This document shows positions 44,903-53,523 of a stretch of DNA of 64,000 nucleotides, piece after piece. The position numbers and the translations under genes were made by a program. Under the pieces are notes generated by a model that had not been told where the DNA came from, did no database searches, and saw nothing but the letters and a program-made list of their open reading frames with translations. Source of the stretch: Pseudorhodoferax sp. Leaf265 (lineage in GTDB: Bacteria > Pseudomonadota > Gammaproteobacteria > Burkholderiales > Burkholderiaceae_C); contig NZ_LMMT01000021.1 in NCBI RefSeq assembly GCF_001422365.1, positions 31,051 through 95,050 of the forward strand, given 5' to 3'. Positions within the stretch are counted from its first letter, which is position 1, and every line of letters begins with the position of its first letter.

Positions 44903-46000
44903 TCATGCCCGCTCCGCCAACACGCCCGCCAGCAAGGCCAGCGCATCCTGGGCAGTCTCACTCTCGCCTTCGGCCCGCAGCTCGGCGATCACCTCGCCCA
45001 GGTAGCCGTCGGCCTGCAGCCCGGCGATGTCGGCATCGGTCGGCACCAGGCGCAGTGCGCCCTGGTCGGCCTGCAGATGGCGCACGCGGGCTTCCGCGGC
45101 GCCCAGGCCGGCCTGCAGGCGCGTGCGCGCCGCCAGGTCCATCTGGCCGCGCAGGCGCAGCTCGACCACGTGTTGGGGTGTCAGCGCGGCCAGTTGACCG
45201 AGCAGCACGTCCAGGTCGCTGTCGACCTGCAGCGCCGCATCGATCTGCTGCCAGCGGAACTGGCCCACGGCCACGCTGCGCACCTGCGGCGTGGCGCCGG
45301 GCGCGTCGATGTCCACGAGCAGCGCGTTGCCCGCGTCGTTGGCGCGGAAGCGGTCGGGCTCGGGCGTGCCGGCGTACCAGGTGCGCGCGTCGATGCCCTT
45401 GGTGCCGTGCCAGTCGCCCAGCGCCAGGTAGTCGAGCCGGGCGCGCGCGGCCCGGTCCGGCGCGATCGGGTTCGCCGAATCGATGCCCTCGGCCAGGATG
45501 CCCTGCACGCTGCCGTGCGCGATGCCGATGCGCAGCAGGCCGGCCGGCGTGTCGGCGCTGTCGAACCAGGCCGTGAGGTCGTGGTGCGTGTGGCGCTGCG
45601 TGAGCGGCGCGGGCAGGGCGGCGAAGCCCTGGCCTTCGAACAGGCGCACGCCGGGCTCCAGCAACAGATGCGCGTTGGGCGGCACGGCGCCCAGGCGCTG
45701 GGCACGGCTCCAGACGCTCTCGGCCAGCGCCGCGTCGTGGTTGCCGGGCAGCAGCAGCCAGGGGCCGGCGAAGCCGGCCAGCGCGTTGAACAGCCGGCGC
45801 ACGGTGCGCTCGGAAACGGTCTGCGCGTCGAACACGTCGCCGGCCACGAGCACGGCGTCCACACGCTCGGCCGTTGCCAACGCCGCCAGCCGCTCCACGG
45901 CCTGCAGCCTGGCCTCGGCCAGCATGGGGGCGTTGTCGGGGGACAGGGTGGCGAACTGGCGGCCGATCTGCCAATCGGCCGTGTGCAGGAAACGGGGCAT
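44903..46000 (-). CDS. YhaO/SbcD-like metallophosphoesterase
   Basis: A 365-residue DNA-repair exonuclease-type phosphoesterase. Metal-binding motifs are HTADWQIG, VAGDVFDAQ, PGNHDAAL, IAHGSVQG and ALGDWHG, in the standard order. A C-terminal capping region follows residue 250. It is the natural partner of the YhaN/SbcC-like ATPase encoded downstream; together they would form a nuclease complex acting on DNA ends or hairpins. Confidence 0.88.
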   Translation of the reverse strand: MPRFLHTADWQIGRQFATLSPDNAPMLAEARLQAVERLAALATAERVDAVLVAGDVFDAQTVSERTVRRLFNALAGFAGPWLLLPGNHDAALAESVWSRAQRLGAVPPNAHLLLEPGVRLFEGQGFAALPAPLTQRHTHHDLTAWFDSADTPAGLLRIGIAHGSVQGILAEGIDSANPIAPDRAARARLDYLALGDWHGTKGIDARTWYAGTPEPDRFRANDAGNALLVDIDAPGATPQVRSVAVGQFRWQQIDAALQVDSDLDVLLGQLAALTPQHVVELRLRGQMDLAARTRLQAGLGAAEARVRHLQADQGALRLVPTDADIAGLQADGYLGEVIAELRAEGESETAQDALALLAGVLAERA

Positions 46001-46043
46001 GGCCGTGGATTGTGCCCGGCGGGACCGCGCTGTCTGCCGTGCG

Positions 46044-46054
46044 ACATTTGTGCA
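46044..46054. promoter_or_regulatory. ACATTTGTGCA motif upstream of PQQ dehydrogenase gene
   Basis: ACATTTGTGCA lies about 100 bases before the dehydrogenase start. The same 11 bases occur in reverse at 48094-48104, and CGACATTTGT of the same site recurs reversed at 48064-48073, both before the STAND-type regulator gene. A shared regulatory site is suggested, possibly for that regulator. Confidence 0.35.
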
Positions 46055-46155
46055 CGAAGCGTTACAAATCTAGGGGAATACACGACTACGTAGCGATCAG
46101 GTCGGTGTGTCATGTTCTGTGTCGGGAACGGACGATCCACCAACGAGAGGAGACC

Positions 46156-47370
46156 ATGAAGAACGCCATGATCCGCGCCACAGTTCGTGCTGTGTGCGCC
46201 GCCACCGTGCTGCTGGCCGGCACCGCCGCCTGGGCCCAGCAGAAGGCCGAGGAGGAGCCCGGCTGGGCCAAGGGCCGGCCCAAGACCGACACCGCCATGC
46301 GCATGGCGCCGGTGCCGGCGTTCCCCATCCCCACGGCGGTCGACCAGCTGCCGACCAAGAAATTCAAGCTGCCGCCCGGCTTCAAGGTGGAGACCTTCGC
46401 CTCGGGCCTGCTCGACGCGCGCGGCCTGCGCCAGGGCGACAAGGGCACGATCTTCGTCAGCACGCTGTTCGTGGGCAACAAGGTCTACGCGCTGCCGGCC
46501 GATGGCAAGGGCACCGCCAGGACCATCATCGACAAGATGCCGTTCGCCACCGGCATCGAGTTCCACAAGGGCGCGCTCTACGTCGCCACCAACACGAAAA
46601 TCCTGCGTTACGACGACGCCGAGGGCAAGCTCGACAACCTGGGCGAGCCCAAGGTGCTCTACGACAAGCTGCCCGGCGGCGGCGACCACAGCTGGAAGTA
46701 CCTGCGCATCCGCGACGAGAAGCTGTACTTCGCCATCGGCGCGCCCTGCAACATCTGCGACCCGGGCGAGTACGCCAAGATCTACCGCATGAACCTGGAC
46801 GGCAGCGGCATGGAAACCGTGGCGGCGGGCGTGCGCAACACCGTGGGATTCGACTTCAACCCCAAGGGCGGCCAGCTCTGGTTCACCGACAACGGCCGCG
46901 ACTGGATGAGCGAGGAGATCCCCAACGACGAGCTCAACGTGGTCAGCAAGCCGGACCAGCACTTCGGCTACCCGTTCTGCCACCAGGGCAACATCGCCGA
47001 CCCCGAGTTCGGCTGGGGCAAGGATTGCACCGGCAACGAGTTCGCCAAGCCGGCCGCGCTGCTGGGCCCGCATGCGGGCTCGCTGGGACTGAAGTTCTAC
47101 ACCGGCAAGATGTTCCCGGCCAAGTACCAGGGCGCCATGTTCATCGCCCGCCACGGCCCCTGGAACCGCACGGTGAAGTACGCCGACGTGTCGGTCGCCT
47201 GGCCCGACGGCAAGGGCGGTGCGAAGGTCGAGCCCTTCATGACGGGCTTCGTCGAGAACAACACCTACCTCGGCCGGCCGGTGGACTTCATGGTGATGAA
47301 GGACGGTTCGCTGCTGGTCTCCGACGACCACGCGGGCGCGATCTACCGCATCAGCTACGGCGGCAAGTGA
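46156..47370 (+). CDS. PQQ-dependent sugar dehydrogenase/sorbosone dehydrogenase-like protein, exported
   Basis: A 404-residue periplasmic beta-propeller protein with a strong ribosome site (GAGAGGAG) and a signal peptide ending near AWAQQK. It starts with a linker, then repeats of propeller strands such as LPPGFKVETFASGLLDARGL, GVRNTVGFDFNPKGGQLWFT and VSKPDQHFGYPFCHQGN. The last is the typical feature of the soluble glucose/sorbosone dehydrogenase fold. It probably oxidises a sugar or alcohol and passes electrons to the cytochrome encoded next. The cofactor is inferred from the family. Confidence 0.87.
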   Translation: MKNAMIRATVRAVCAATVLLAGTAAWAQQKAEEEPGWAKGRPKTDTAMRMAPVPAFPIPTAVDQLPTKKFKLPPGFKVETFASGLLDARGLRQGDKGTIFVSTLFVGNKVYALPADGKGTARTIIDKMPFATGIEFHKGALYVATNTKILRYDDAEGKLDNLGEPKVLYDKLPGGGDHSWKYLRIRDEKLYFAIGAPCNICDPGEYAKIYRMNLDGSGMETVAAGVRNTVGFDFNPKGGQLWFTDNGRDWMSEEIPNDELNVVSKPDQHFGYPFCHQGNIADPEFGWGKDCTGNEFAKPAALLGPHAGSLGLKFYTGKMFPAKYQGAMFIARHGPWNRTVKYADVSVAWPDGKGGAKVEPFMTGFVENNTYLGRPVDFMVMKDGSLLVSDDHAGAIYRISYGGK

Positions 47371-47990
47371 GGCGCGCCGCCGTCCTGCAGGGCGCCGGCC
47401 TCGCGCTGGCGGCCCTGCTCGCGGGGCCGGCGGCGGCGCAGCAGGGCGCTGCCGCCTATGCCCAGCGCTACGCCGCCGTCTGCGCCGCCTGCCACGGCGC
47501 CAACGGGCGCAGCGACATGCCGCTCACCCCGGCGCTGGCGGGGCAGCACTCGTTCTACGCGATCACGCAGCTGTTCCTGTTCCGCGAGGGGCGGCGCAGC
47601 AACGAGGCGATGACGGCCATCGCCAAGACGCTCACCGATGCCGACCTGCGCGGCTTCTCCGAGTACATCGCCACGCTGCCGGCCGTGCCGGCACCGCCGC
47701 CGGCCACGCCGCCCGACGCCGCGCGCATGGCCAAGGGGCAGTCGCTCGCGCAGCAGCACAAGTGCTTCGCCTGCCATGGCGCCGACCTGTCGGGCGGCCA
47801 GCAGGTGCCGCGCCTGGCCCAGCAGCGCGAGGACTACCTGCAGCTCACGTTGCAGGAGTACAAGTCCGGCAAGCGGCCTGGCTACACCATGGCCATGGGC
47901 GAGGCGGTGGGGCCGGTGGCGCCCGAAGACCTGGACACGCTGGCCTACTTCATCGCGCGCTTCGCGCCCGCCGCTCCGGCCCGCAAGTAG
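47367..47990 (+). CDS. Dihaem cytochrome c, exported
   Basis: A 207-residue protein with a GTG start overlapping the dehydrogenase stop (GTGA). A signal peptide ends near AAAQQG. Two class I haem sites follow, CAACHG near residue 37 and CFACHG near residue 133, each with a plausible distal methionine region (SDMPLTPALAGQ and YTMAMGEAV). It should take electrons from the dehydrogenase and hand them to a terminal oxidase. Confidence 0.92.
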   Translation: MRRAAVLQGAGLALAALLAGPAAAQQGAAAYAQRYAAVCAACHGANGRSDMPLTPALAGQHSFYAITQLFLFREGRRSNEAMTAIAKTLTDADLRGFSEYIATLPAVPAPPPATPPDAARMAKGQSLAQQHKCFACHGADLSGGQQVPRLAQQREDYLQLTLQEYKSGKRPGYTMAMGEAVGPVAPEDLDTLAYFIARFAPAAPARK

Positions 47991-47998
47991 CCCCGCCC

Positions 47999-48028
47999 CC
48001 GGCCTGCACCTGCTGCCGGTCGGGTTTT
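47999..48028 (+). terminator. Possible intrinsic terminator after cytochrome gene
   Basis: CCGGC (47999-48003) and GCCGG (48015-48019) can pair, followed by TCGGGTTTT. The stem is short and the T-run only four, so it is a weak candidate. Confidence 0.3.
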
Positions 48029-48063
48029 CGTGCGCCTGCCACCGGCATCCGATACAGTTCCGA

Positions 48064-48104
48064 ACAAATGTCGGACGGCTTCCGTCAGGTAAATGCACAA
48101 ATGT
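48064..48104. promoter_or_regulatory. Paired ACAAATGT sites before the STAND regulator gene
   Basis: ACAAATGTCG at 48064-48073 and TGCACAAATGT at 48094-48104 lie 33 bases apart in the same orientation. Each matches part of the site at 46042-46054 read in reverse. The arrangement suits autoregulation by the regulator encoded from 48189; binding is inferred. Confidence 0.35.
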
Positions 48105-48188
48105 GTGCTAGCACGGCACAATCCCTGCCTGCAGGCCGGGCGACGCCGTGGCCGGATGCCGGCGAGGGCTTGGGCAACACGATGGGAC

Positions 48189-50720
48189 ATGGCTGAGACT
48201 GTTTTTCGATTCGACCGGGCCGAGTTGCGGCTGGATACACGCGAGCTGTGCGTCGATGGCGCCCCCGTGCCCGTGGGTGCGCGCGCCTTCGACCTGCTGC
48301 AGGCGCTGGTGACCCACCGCGACCGGCTGCTGACCAAGCACGAACTCATGGAGATGGTCTGGCCCCGGCTCGTGGTCGAGGAGAACAACCTGCAGGTGCA
48401 GGTCAGCACGCTGCGCAAGCTGCTCGGCAGCAAGGCGATCGCCACCGTGCCGGGCCGCGGCTACCGCTTCGCGTCCCTGCTGATCGACGAAAGTCCCGCG
48501 CCGGCCGCTGCGCCGCGCGTGGTGGCACCGCCCGCCGCACGCGGCCATGTCGGCAACCTGCGCCAGGACGTGCCGCTGCTCGGCCGCAGTGCCGACCTGG
48601 CGGCCGTGGCCGCGCTGGTGCGCGCGCAGCGCCTGGTCAGCCTGCTCGGTGCCGGCGGCATCGGCAAGACCAGCCTGGCCCGCGCCGTGGGCTGGGAATT
48701 GGGCCATGCGTTCGCCGACGGCGTCTGGCTGGTGCCGCTGGCCGAGGTGGCCGAAGCCGCCGCGCTGCCGCTGGCCGTGGCGCGCGTGCTGCAGATCAAC
48801 CTGCCCGGCCCCGACCCGTTGGCCGCGCTGGCCGAGCGGCTGCCGCCCCGGGCGCTGCTGGTGCTGGACAACTGCGAGCACCTGGCCGGCGCCGTGGCCG
48901 AACTCGTGGACCGCCTGCTGCAGGCCAGCCCCGGCCTGCACGTGCTGGCCACCAGCCAGGAACCGCTGCGCCTGGCGCGTGAACAGCAGGTGCGCCTGGA
49001 CGCGCTGTCCGTGCCCGAACCCGGCACGCGTGAGGCCGCGCAGTCGCACGGCGCCGTGGCGCTGTTCCTGGCGCGGGCCCAGGCCGCGCTGCCGGGCTTC
49101 GCGCTCGACCCCGGCAACGAAGGCGCCGTGGTGGAGATCTGCCGGGCGCTGGACGGCGTGCCGCTGGCGCTGGAATTCGCCGCCGCGCGCGTGCCGCTGC
49201 TGGGCGTGGAGGGCGTGCGCCAGCACCTGGGCCAGCGGTTGCGCATGCTGAGCCGCGGCGCGCGCGACGCGCCCGAGCGCCACCGCACGCTGCGCGCCAC
49301 GCTGGACTGGAGCCACGCGCTGCTGCGCGAGGACGAGAAGAAGGTGTTCCGCCGTCTGGGCGTGTTCGTCGGTGGCTTCGGCCTGGAACTGGCCCAGCAG
49401 CTGGCGGCCGACGCCACCACCGACGCCTGGGACGTGCTGGAGCTGCTGGGCAACCTGGTCGACAAGTCCATGGTGGTGGTGGACACCGCCAGCGCCACGC
49501 CGCGCTACCGCCTGCTGGAGACCGCGCGCGCCTACGCCTGCGACCAGCTCGAGCTGGCCGGCGAGCGGCCTGCGCTGCAGCTGGCGCATGCGCGCGCCAT
49601 GCTCGCCATGTTCGACCGCCGCACGCGCATGGAGCGCCTGGGCCTGGAGACCGTGGACCAGTGGATGCAGGCCTGCCAGGGCGAGGCCGACAACCTGCGC
49701 GCTGCCATCGACTGGGCCGTGGCCGGCGGCGAACGCGCGCTCGCGCTGGACCTGGCCAACACCGCGGCCGAGTTCATGTACGAGGCCGGCCGCTATCCCG
49801 AATGCGTGGCCTGGATGCGCCGCGCCGAGCCGCTGATCGGTGCCGACACGCCAGAACTCGTGCTCGCGCGCTTCCAGTTCGGACTGGCCATGGTCGGCCT
49901 GCACGGCGGCGTGGAGGGGCGTGAGCGGCTGCGCCTGCTGGACGCGGCGCTGGCCATCCTGGAGCGCCATCCGCCTTCCATGGTGCTGGTCTACGCGCTG
50001 TGCATGCGCGGCTACGTGGCCGGCATTTGCGGCGATCTGGCGCTGGCACGCGGCACGCTGGACCGCGTGCACGCGCTCACGCAGCCCGCGCCCTTCGCGC
50101 CGCTGCGTGGCCTGCCGCTGTACATCGAGGGCATGGTGCGCCGCTTCGAGGGCCGCTCGCACGAGGCACTGGCCGCCTACACCGAGGCGCTGCCCTACGT
50201 GCGCCGCCACGGCGATGGCCGCACGCTGTTCTACCTGCAGAGCAACATGGCGGCCGTGCACCACGAGATGGGCCACCTCGACGAGGCCGTGGACCAGTAC
50301 CGCCGCGCCATCGTGGCGCTGGAGGACTCGCCGCGCACCGACGCGCAGATGATGTCCTTCGCGCTGCTCTGGTACGCCCATGCGCTGACGGCGCAAGGCG
50401 CGCTGGACGAGGCGCTGGAGCAGGTGCGGCGCAGCCTGCCGTACTGCCGGCGCTCGGTCGGCCTGCGGCACTTCGCGGGCATGCTGGCGCTGCTGGCGGC
50501 GCGGCGTGGAAAGCTGCGCGAGGCGGCCTTGCTGCTGGGCTGCGACGATGCGGCGCGGCAGCGCCGGGGCGAGGTGCGCACGCCGTTCGATCTGCGGACC
50601 ATGAAGGCGGTGCTGGCGTTGGTGGGAGCGCAGCACGGGGAAGAGCGCGTGGTGGTGTGGCGGGTGCAGGGCGGGGCGCTGGAAGAGGGTGAGGTGGCGG
50701 AGCTGGTGCTGGGCGCTTGA
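48189..50720 (+). CDS. Winged-helix STAND ATPase transcriptional regulator
   Basis: An 843-residue regulator. Residues 1-100 form an OmpR-type winged helix (RAFDLLQALVTHRDRLLTKH, VQVSTLRKLLGSKAIATVPG). A NB-ARC/STAND ATPase follows, with Walker A GAGGIGKTSLARAV near residue 155, Walker B LLVLDNCEH and a Sensor-like ATSQEPLRL. The C-terminal 400 residues look like helical TPR-type repeats. Such proteins activate transcription after binding a ligand or partner. Its likely target is the dehydrogenase/cytochrome pair upstream. The ATG at 48189 matches the domain start. Confidence 0.87.
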   Translation: MAETVFRFDRAELRLDTRELCVDGAPVPVGARAFDLLQALVTHRDRLLTKHELMEMVWPRLVVEENNLQVQVSTLRKLLGSKAIATVPGRGYRFASLLIDESPAPAAAPRVVAPPAARGHVGNLRQDVPLLGRSADLAAVAALVRAQRLVSLLGAGGIGKTSLARAVGWELGHAFADGVWLVPLAEVAEAAALPLAVARVLQINLPGPDPLAALAERLPPRALLVLDNCEHLAGAVAELVDRLLQASPGLHVLATSQEPLRLAREQQVRLDALSVPEPGTREAAQSHGAVALFLARAQAALPGFALDPGNEGAVVEICRALDGVPLALEFAAARVPLLGVEGVRQHLGQRLRMLSRGARDAPERHRTLRATLDWSHALLREDEKKVFRRLGVFVGGFGLELAQQLAADATTDAWDVLELLGNLVDKSMVVVDTASATPRYRLLETARAYACDQLELAGERPALQLAHARAMLAMFDRRTRMERLGLETVDQWMQACQGEADNLRAAIDWAVAGGERALALDLANTAAEFMYEAGRYPECVAWMRRAEPLIGADTPELVLARFQFGLAMVGLHGGVEGRERLRLLDAALAILERHPPSMVLVYALCMRGYVAGICGDLALARGTLDRVHALTQPAPFAPLRGLPLYIEGMVRRFEGRSHEALAAYTEALPYVRRHGDGRTLFYLQSNMAAVHHEMGHLDEAVDQYRRAIVALEDSPRTDAQMMSFALLWYAHALTAQGALDEALEQVRRSLPYCRRSVGLRHFAGMLALLAARRGKLREAALLLGCDDAARQRRGEVRTPFDLRTMKAVLALVGAQHGEERVVVWRVQGGALEEGEVAELVLGA

Positions 50721-50895
50721 GCGACGCAACCGCTGGCCGGGACTGGCGTGTGCACCCTTTTCCGAAGGAATACACACGAAGCGGGCGAATATCCAGATCG
50801 AGCGCAAGCTCATGCCGCGTCGTCCAGCCCGCAGCTGTCGCAAGGTGCGCGGCCACGGGACGCCAGGGCCGAATGCGACCCGCCGCCAAGTCGTC

Positions 50896-51783
50896 CTAGT
50901 CGCGTTGAAAGAGGCGCAGCAAGACCTCGCGTGTCCACCGCACCAGCGGCGAATGCGCATGCCGCCGGCTCCAGTGCACCGACACCGTGAAATCGTTGGA
51001 CGGCAGCTCGAAGTCGAGCAGCTTGAAGCGGTTGGCCGGCATGAATTCCCGCGCGATCTGCTGCGGCATCAACACGGCCAGGTCGGTGTTCTTCACGATG
51101 TCGGGTAGTGCCAGGAAGGTCGAGGTCGTCAGCGTGATCTTGCCGTCCAGGTTGGCCGCCTGCAGCATCTGCAGCGTCTGCGTGTGCGAGCGCACCGCGA
51201 TCCAGTCGAGCGACTGCATCTTGCGCAGTGTCAGCCCGGCCTGCTGCGCCACAGGATGGCCCGCGCGCAGCAGCACCACATAGCGGTCTGTCAGCAGCTT
51301 CGCATGGGCCGAGGTGGTGAGCTCGGGCAGGAAGCCGATGGCCAGGTGGATGTCGCCGCTGTCCAGCGCCGCGCCGATGTCCTGCTGCGGCCAGGTTCTG
51401 GCCCGCAACTGGATGCCCGGCGCCACGCGCCGCATTTCGCGCATCAGCGGCGGCAGGAAGCGCGCCTCGCCGATGTCGGTGAGGTGGATGCGCAGCTCGG
51501 CCGATGAACTTGCCGGGTCAAACGTTCGCTCCGCCGCCAGGCCCGCTTCGATCTGCGCCAGCCCGGACTGCACCGACCGCGCCAGGTCCTCGGCGCGGGG
51601 CGTGGGCCGCACGCCGCCGCGCGTGCGCTCGAACAGCGGATCGCCCAGGGCCAGGCGCAGCCGCGTCAGCGCCTGGCTCGTGGACGGCTGCGACATGCCC
51701 AACAGCTCTGCGGCACGGCTGACGTTGCGGGTGCGGTAGATCACGTCGAACACGCGCACGAGGTTCAGGTCCAGCTGTTCCAT
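50896..51783 (-). CDS. LysR family transcriptional regulator of the mandelate-type cluster
   Basis: A 295-residue LysR protein of the NodD/NahR/DntR type (MEQLDLNLVRVFDVIYRTRN, SRAAELLGMSQPSTSQAL). The effector domain includes LPPLMREMRRVAPGIQLR. It is divergent from the benzoylformate decarboxylase gene across 100 bases that contain a perfect LysR-type dyad, so it is the probable activator of the aromatic-acid operon. Confidence 0.9.
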   Translation of the reverse strand: MEQLDLNLVRVFDVIYRTRNVSRAAELLGMSQPSTSQALTRLRLALGDPLFERTRGGVRPTPRAEDLARSVQSGLAQIEAGLAAERTFDPASSSAELRIHLTDIGEARFLPPLMREMRRVAPGIQLRARTWPQQDIGAALDSGDIHLAIGFLPELTTSAHAKLLTDRYVVLLRAGHPVAQQAGLTLRKMQSLDWIAVRSHTQTLQMLQAANLDGKITLTTSTFLALPDIVKNTDLAVLMPQQIAREFMPANRFKLLDFELPSNDFTVSVHWSRRHAHSPLVRWTREVLLRLFQRD

Positions 51784-51784
51784 T

Positions 51785-51801
51785 TATTGGTTTACCCAAT
51801 A
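51785..51801. promoter_or_regulatory. LysR-type operator (TATTGGTTTACCCAATA)
   Basis: ATTGG-N5-CCAAT is a perfect 15-base dyad with the T-N11-A layout of LysR boxes. It lies one base upstream of the regulator's start codon, so bound protein would block its own translation start region and face the divergent decarboxylase promoter. Binding is inferred. Confidence 0.5.
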
Positions 51802-51883
51802 GCACTTAGTAGGCCCATATTGTTGCCCGGATGGCATGGCGCTTCGACACTGCAGGCAATTCGACACCAGCGCCTGCAACACC

Positions 51884-53485
51884 ATGTCCACCTCCAGCAA
51901 CCGTCCGACCGTGCGCGAGGCCTTCTTGCGTCTGATGCGGGACCTCGGCATCGACACCTTCTTCGGCAACCCCGGCTCGACCGAACTGCCCATGTTCCGC
52001 GACTTCCCCAGGGACATGCGCTACGTGCTGGGCCTGCAGGAGTCGGTGGTGGTCGGCATGGCCGACGGGTATGCGCAGGCCACGCGCAATGCCGCCATGG
52101 TCAACCTGCATTCGGCCGCCGGCGTCGGGCACGCCATGGGCAACATCTTCACCGCGTTCCGCAACCAGACGCCGATGATCGTCACGGCCGGGCAGCAGGC
52201 GCGCTCCATCCTGCCCTTCGACCCCTTCCTGTCGGCCAGCCAGGCCACCGAGCTGCCGCGCCCGTACGTGAAGTGGGCCATCGAGCCGGCGCGCGCCGAG
52301 GACGTGCCGCTGGCACTGCTGCGTGCCTACCAGATCGCCATGCAGGCGCCCTGCGGCCCGGTGTTCATCTCCATTCCCGCGGACGACTGGGACCGCGCGA
52401 CCGACTGGGTGCCCGCCCGCAAAGTGAGCCACTGCACGGCACCGGACCCTGCCGTGCTGGCGCAGCTGGCGCAGGCACTGAACGGTTGCCGGCGCCCGGC
52501 CTTCGTGGTCGGCGCGGGCGTGGACCGCGACGGCGCTGTCGATGCCGTCGTGGCGCTGGCCGAGCGCCACCAGGCGGCGGTCTTCACCGCCCCGATGAGC
52601 GCGCGCTGCGGCTTCCCGGAGCAGCACCCCCTGTTCGCCGGCTTCCTGCCCGCGATGCGCGAGCGCATCGTCGAAGCGCTGGCCGGCCATGACCTCGTCG
52701 TCGTGCTGGGCGCGCCGGCCTTCAGCTACCACGTGGAAGGGCAGGGCCCGCATGTGCCGCCCGGTGCGGACCTCTGGCAGATCGTCGACGACCCGCAGAT
52801 GGCGGCGTGGACCCCTGCGGGCACGGGCATCGTGTCCAGCGTGCACCTGGCCGTCGCCGCACTGCTGGCCGCGTCGGCACCCGCTGCCGCGCGCACGGCA
52901 CCTGAACCCCGTCGGCCGGCACCACGTGCCGAGCCGTCCATGCCGATGTCCGTGGCCTTCGCCCTGCAAGCGCTGGATGCGGCCCGTGGCCCGGATGACG
53001 TGGTGGTCGAGGAAGCGCCCGGCTCGCGCGGCGTCATGCAGGCCTGCCTGCCGATGCGCGGTGCCGATTCCTTCTACACCATGGCCAGTGGCGGCCTGGG
53101 GCATGGCATGCCGGCCGCCGTGGGCGTGGCGCTGGGCCGTCAGAAGCTGGGCCTGCCCGGCCGCGTCATCGCGCTGATCGGCGACGGCTCCAGCCTGTAC
53201 GCGATCCAGGCCCTGTTCACGGCCGCCAAGCTCCAGCTGCCCATCACCTTCGTGATCCTGAACAACCAGCGCTACGCCGCGCTGCAGGACTTCGCCCCTG
53301 TGTTCGGCTACGCGCCGGGCGACAAGCCGGAGGGCACCGACCTGGAGGGCCTGGACTTCGTCGCGCTGGCCCAGGGCCATGGCCTGCCGGGCCGGCGTGT
53401 CGAGCGGCCGGAGGGCCTGCGCGATGCCCTGGCGGGGGCGCTGGGCCACGCCGGCCCGCTCCTGATCGAACTCGTCGTGGCCTGA
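51884..53485 (+). CDS. mdlC: Benzoylformate decarboxylase-like thiamine diphosphate enzyme
   Basis: A 533-residue ThDP enzyme that would turn benzoylformate into benzaldehyde and CO2. The start MSTSSNRP makes numbering run six ahead of Pseudomonas MdlC, so the active-site residues fall where expected: Ser32 (FGNPGSTELPM), Glu53 (LGLQESVVVGMADG) and His76 (NLHSAAGVGHAMG). The second catalytic histidine is in FSYHVEGQ. The cofactor motif GDGSSLYAIQAL..NNQRY is intact. An earlier in-frame ATG (51836) is less likely. Related oxalyl- or glyoxylate-type enzymes are the alternative, but MdlC fits the neighbours. Confidence 0.88.
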   Translation: MSTSSNRPTVREAFLRLMRDLGIDTFFGNPGSTELPMFRDFPRDMRYVLGLQESVVVGMADGYAQATRNAAMVNLHSAAGVGHAMGNIFTAFRNQTPMIVTAGQQARSILPFDPFLSASQATELPRPYVKWAIEPARAEDVPLALLRAYQIAMQAPCGPVFISIPADDWDRATDWVPARKVSHCTAPDPAVLAQLAQALNGCRRPAFVVGAGVDRDGAVDAVVALAERHQAAVFTAPMSARCGFPEQHPLFAGFLPAMRERIVEALAGHDLVVVLGAPAFSYHVEGQGPHVPPGADLWQIVDDPQMAAWTPAGTGIVSSVHLAVAALLAASAPAAARTAPEPRRPAPRAEPSMPMSVAFALQALDAARGPDDVVVEEAPGSRGVMQACLPMRGADSFYTMASGGLGHGMPAAVGVALGRQKLGLPGRVIALIGDGSSLYAIQALFTAAKLQLPITFVILNNQRYAALQDFAPVFGYAPGDKPEGTDLEGLDFVALAQGHGLPGRRVERPEGLRDALAGALGHAGPLLIELVVA

Positions 53486-53523
53486 GCGCCGCGCACTCCT
53501 GATTTCAACCCGTGGAGACACAC

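Noticed and set aside
44336..46093. Open frames in the inverted repeat (e.g. ending in KKSKQKKATPVPLSLRW)
   Set aside because: They translate the repeat arms and the antisense of the nuclease gene; no signs of selection for protein.
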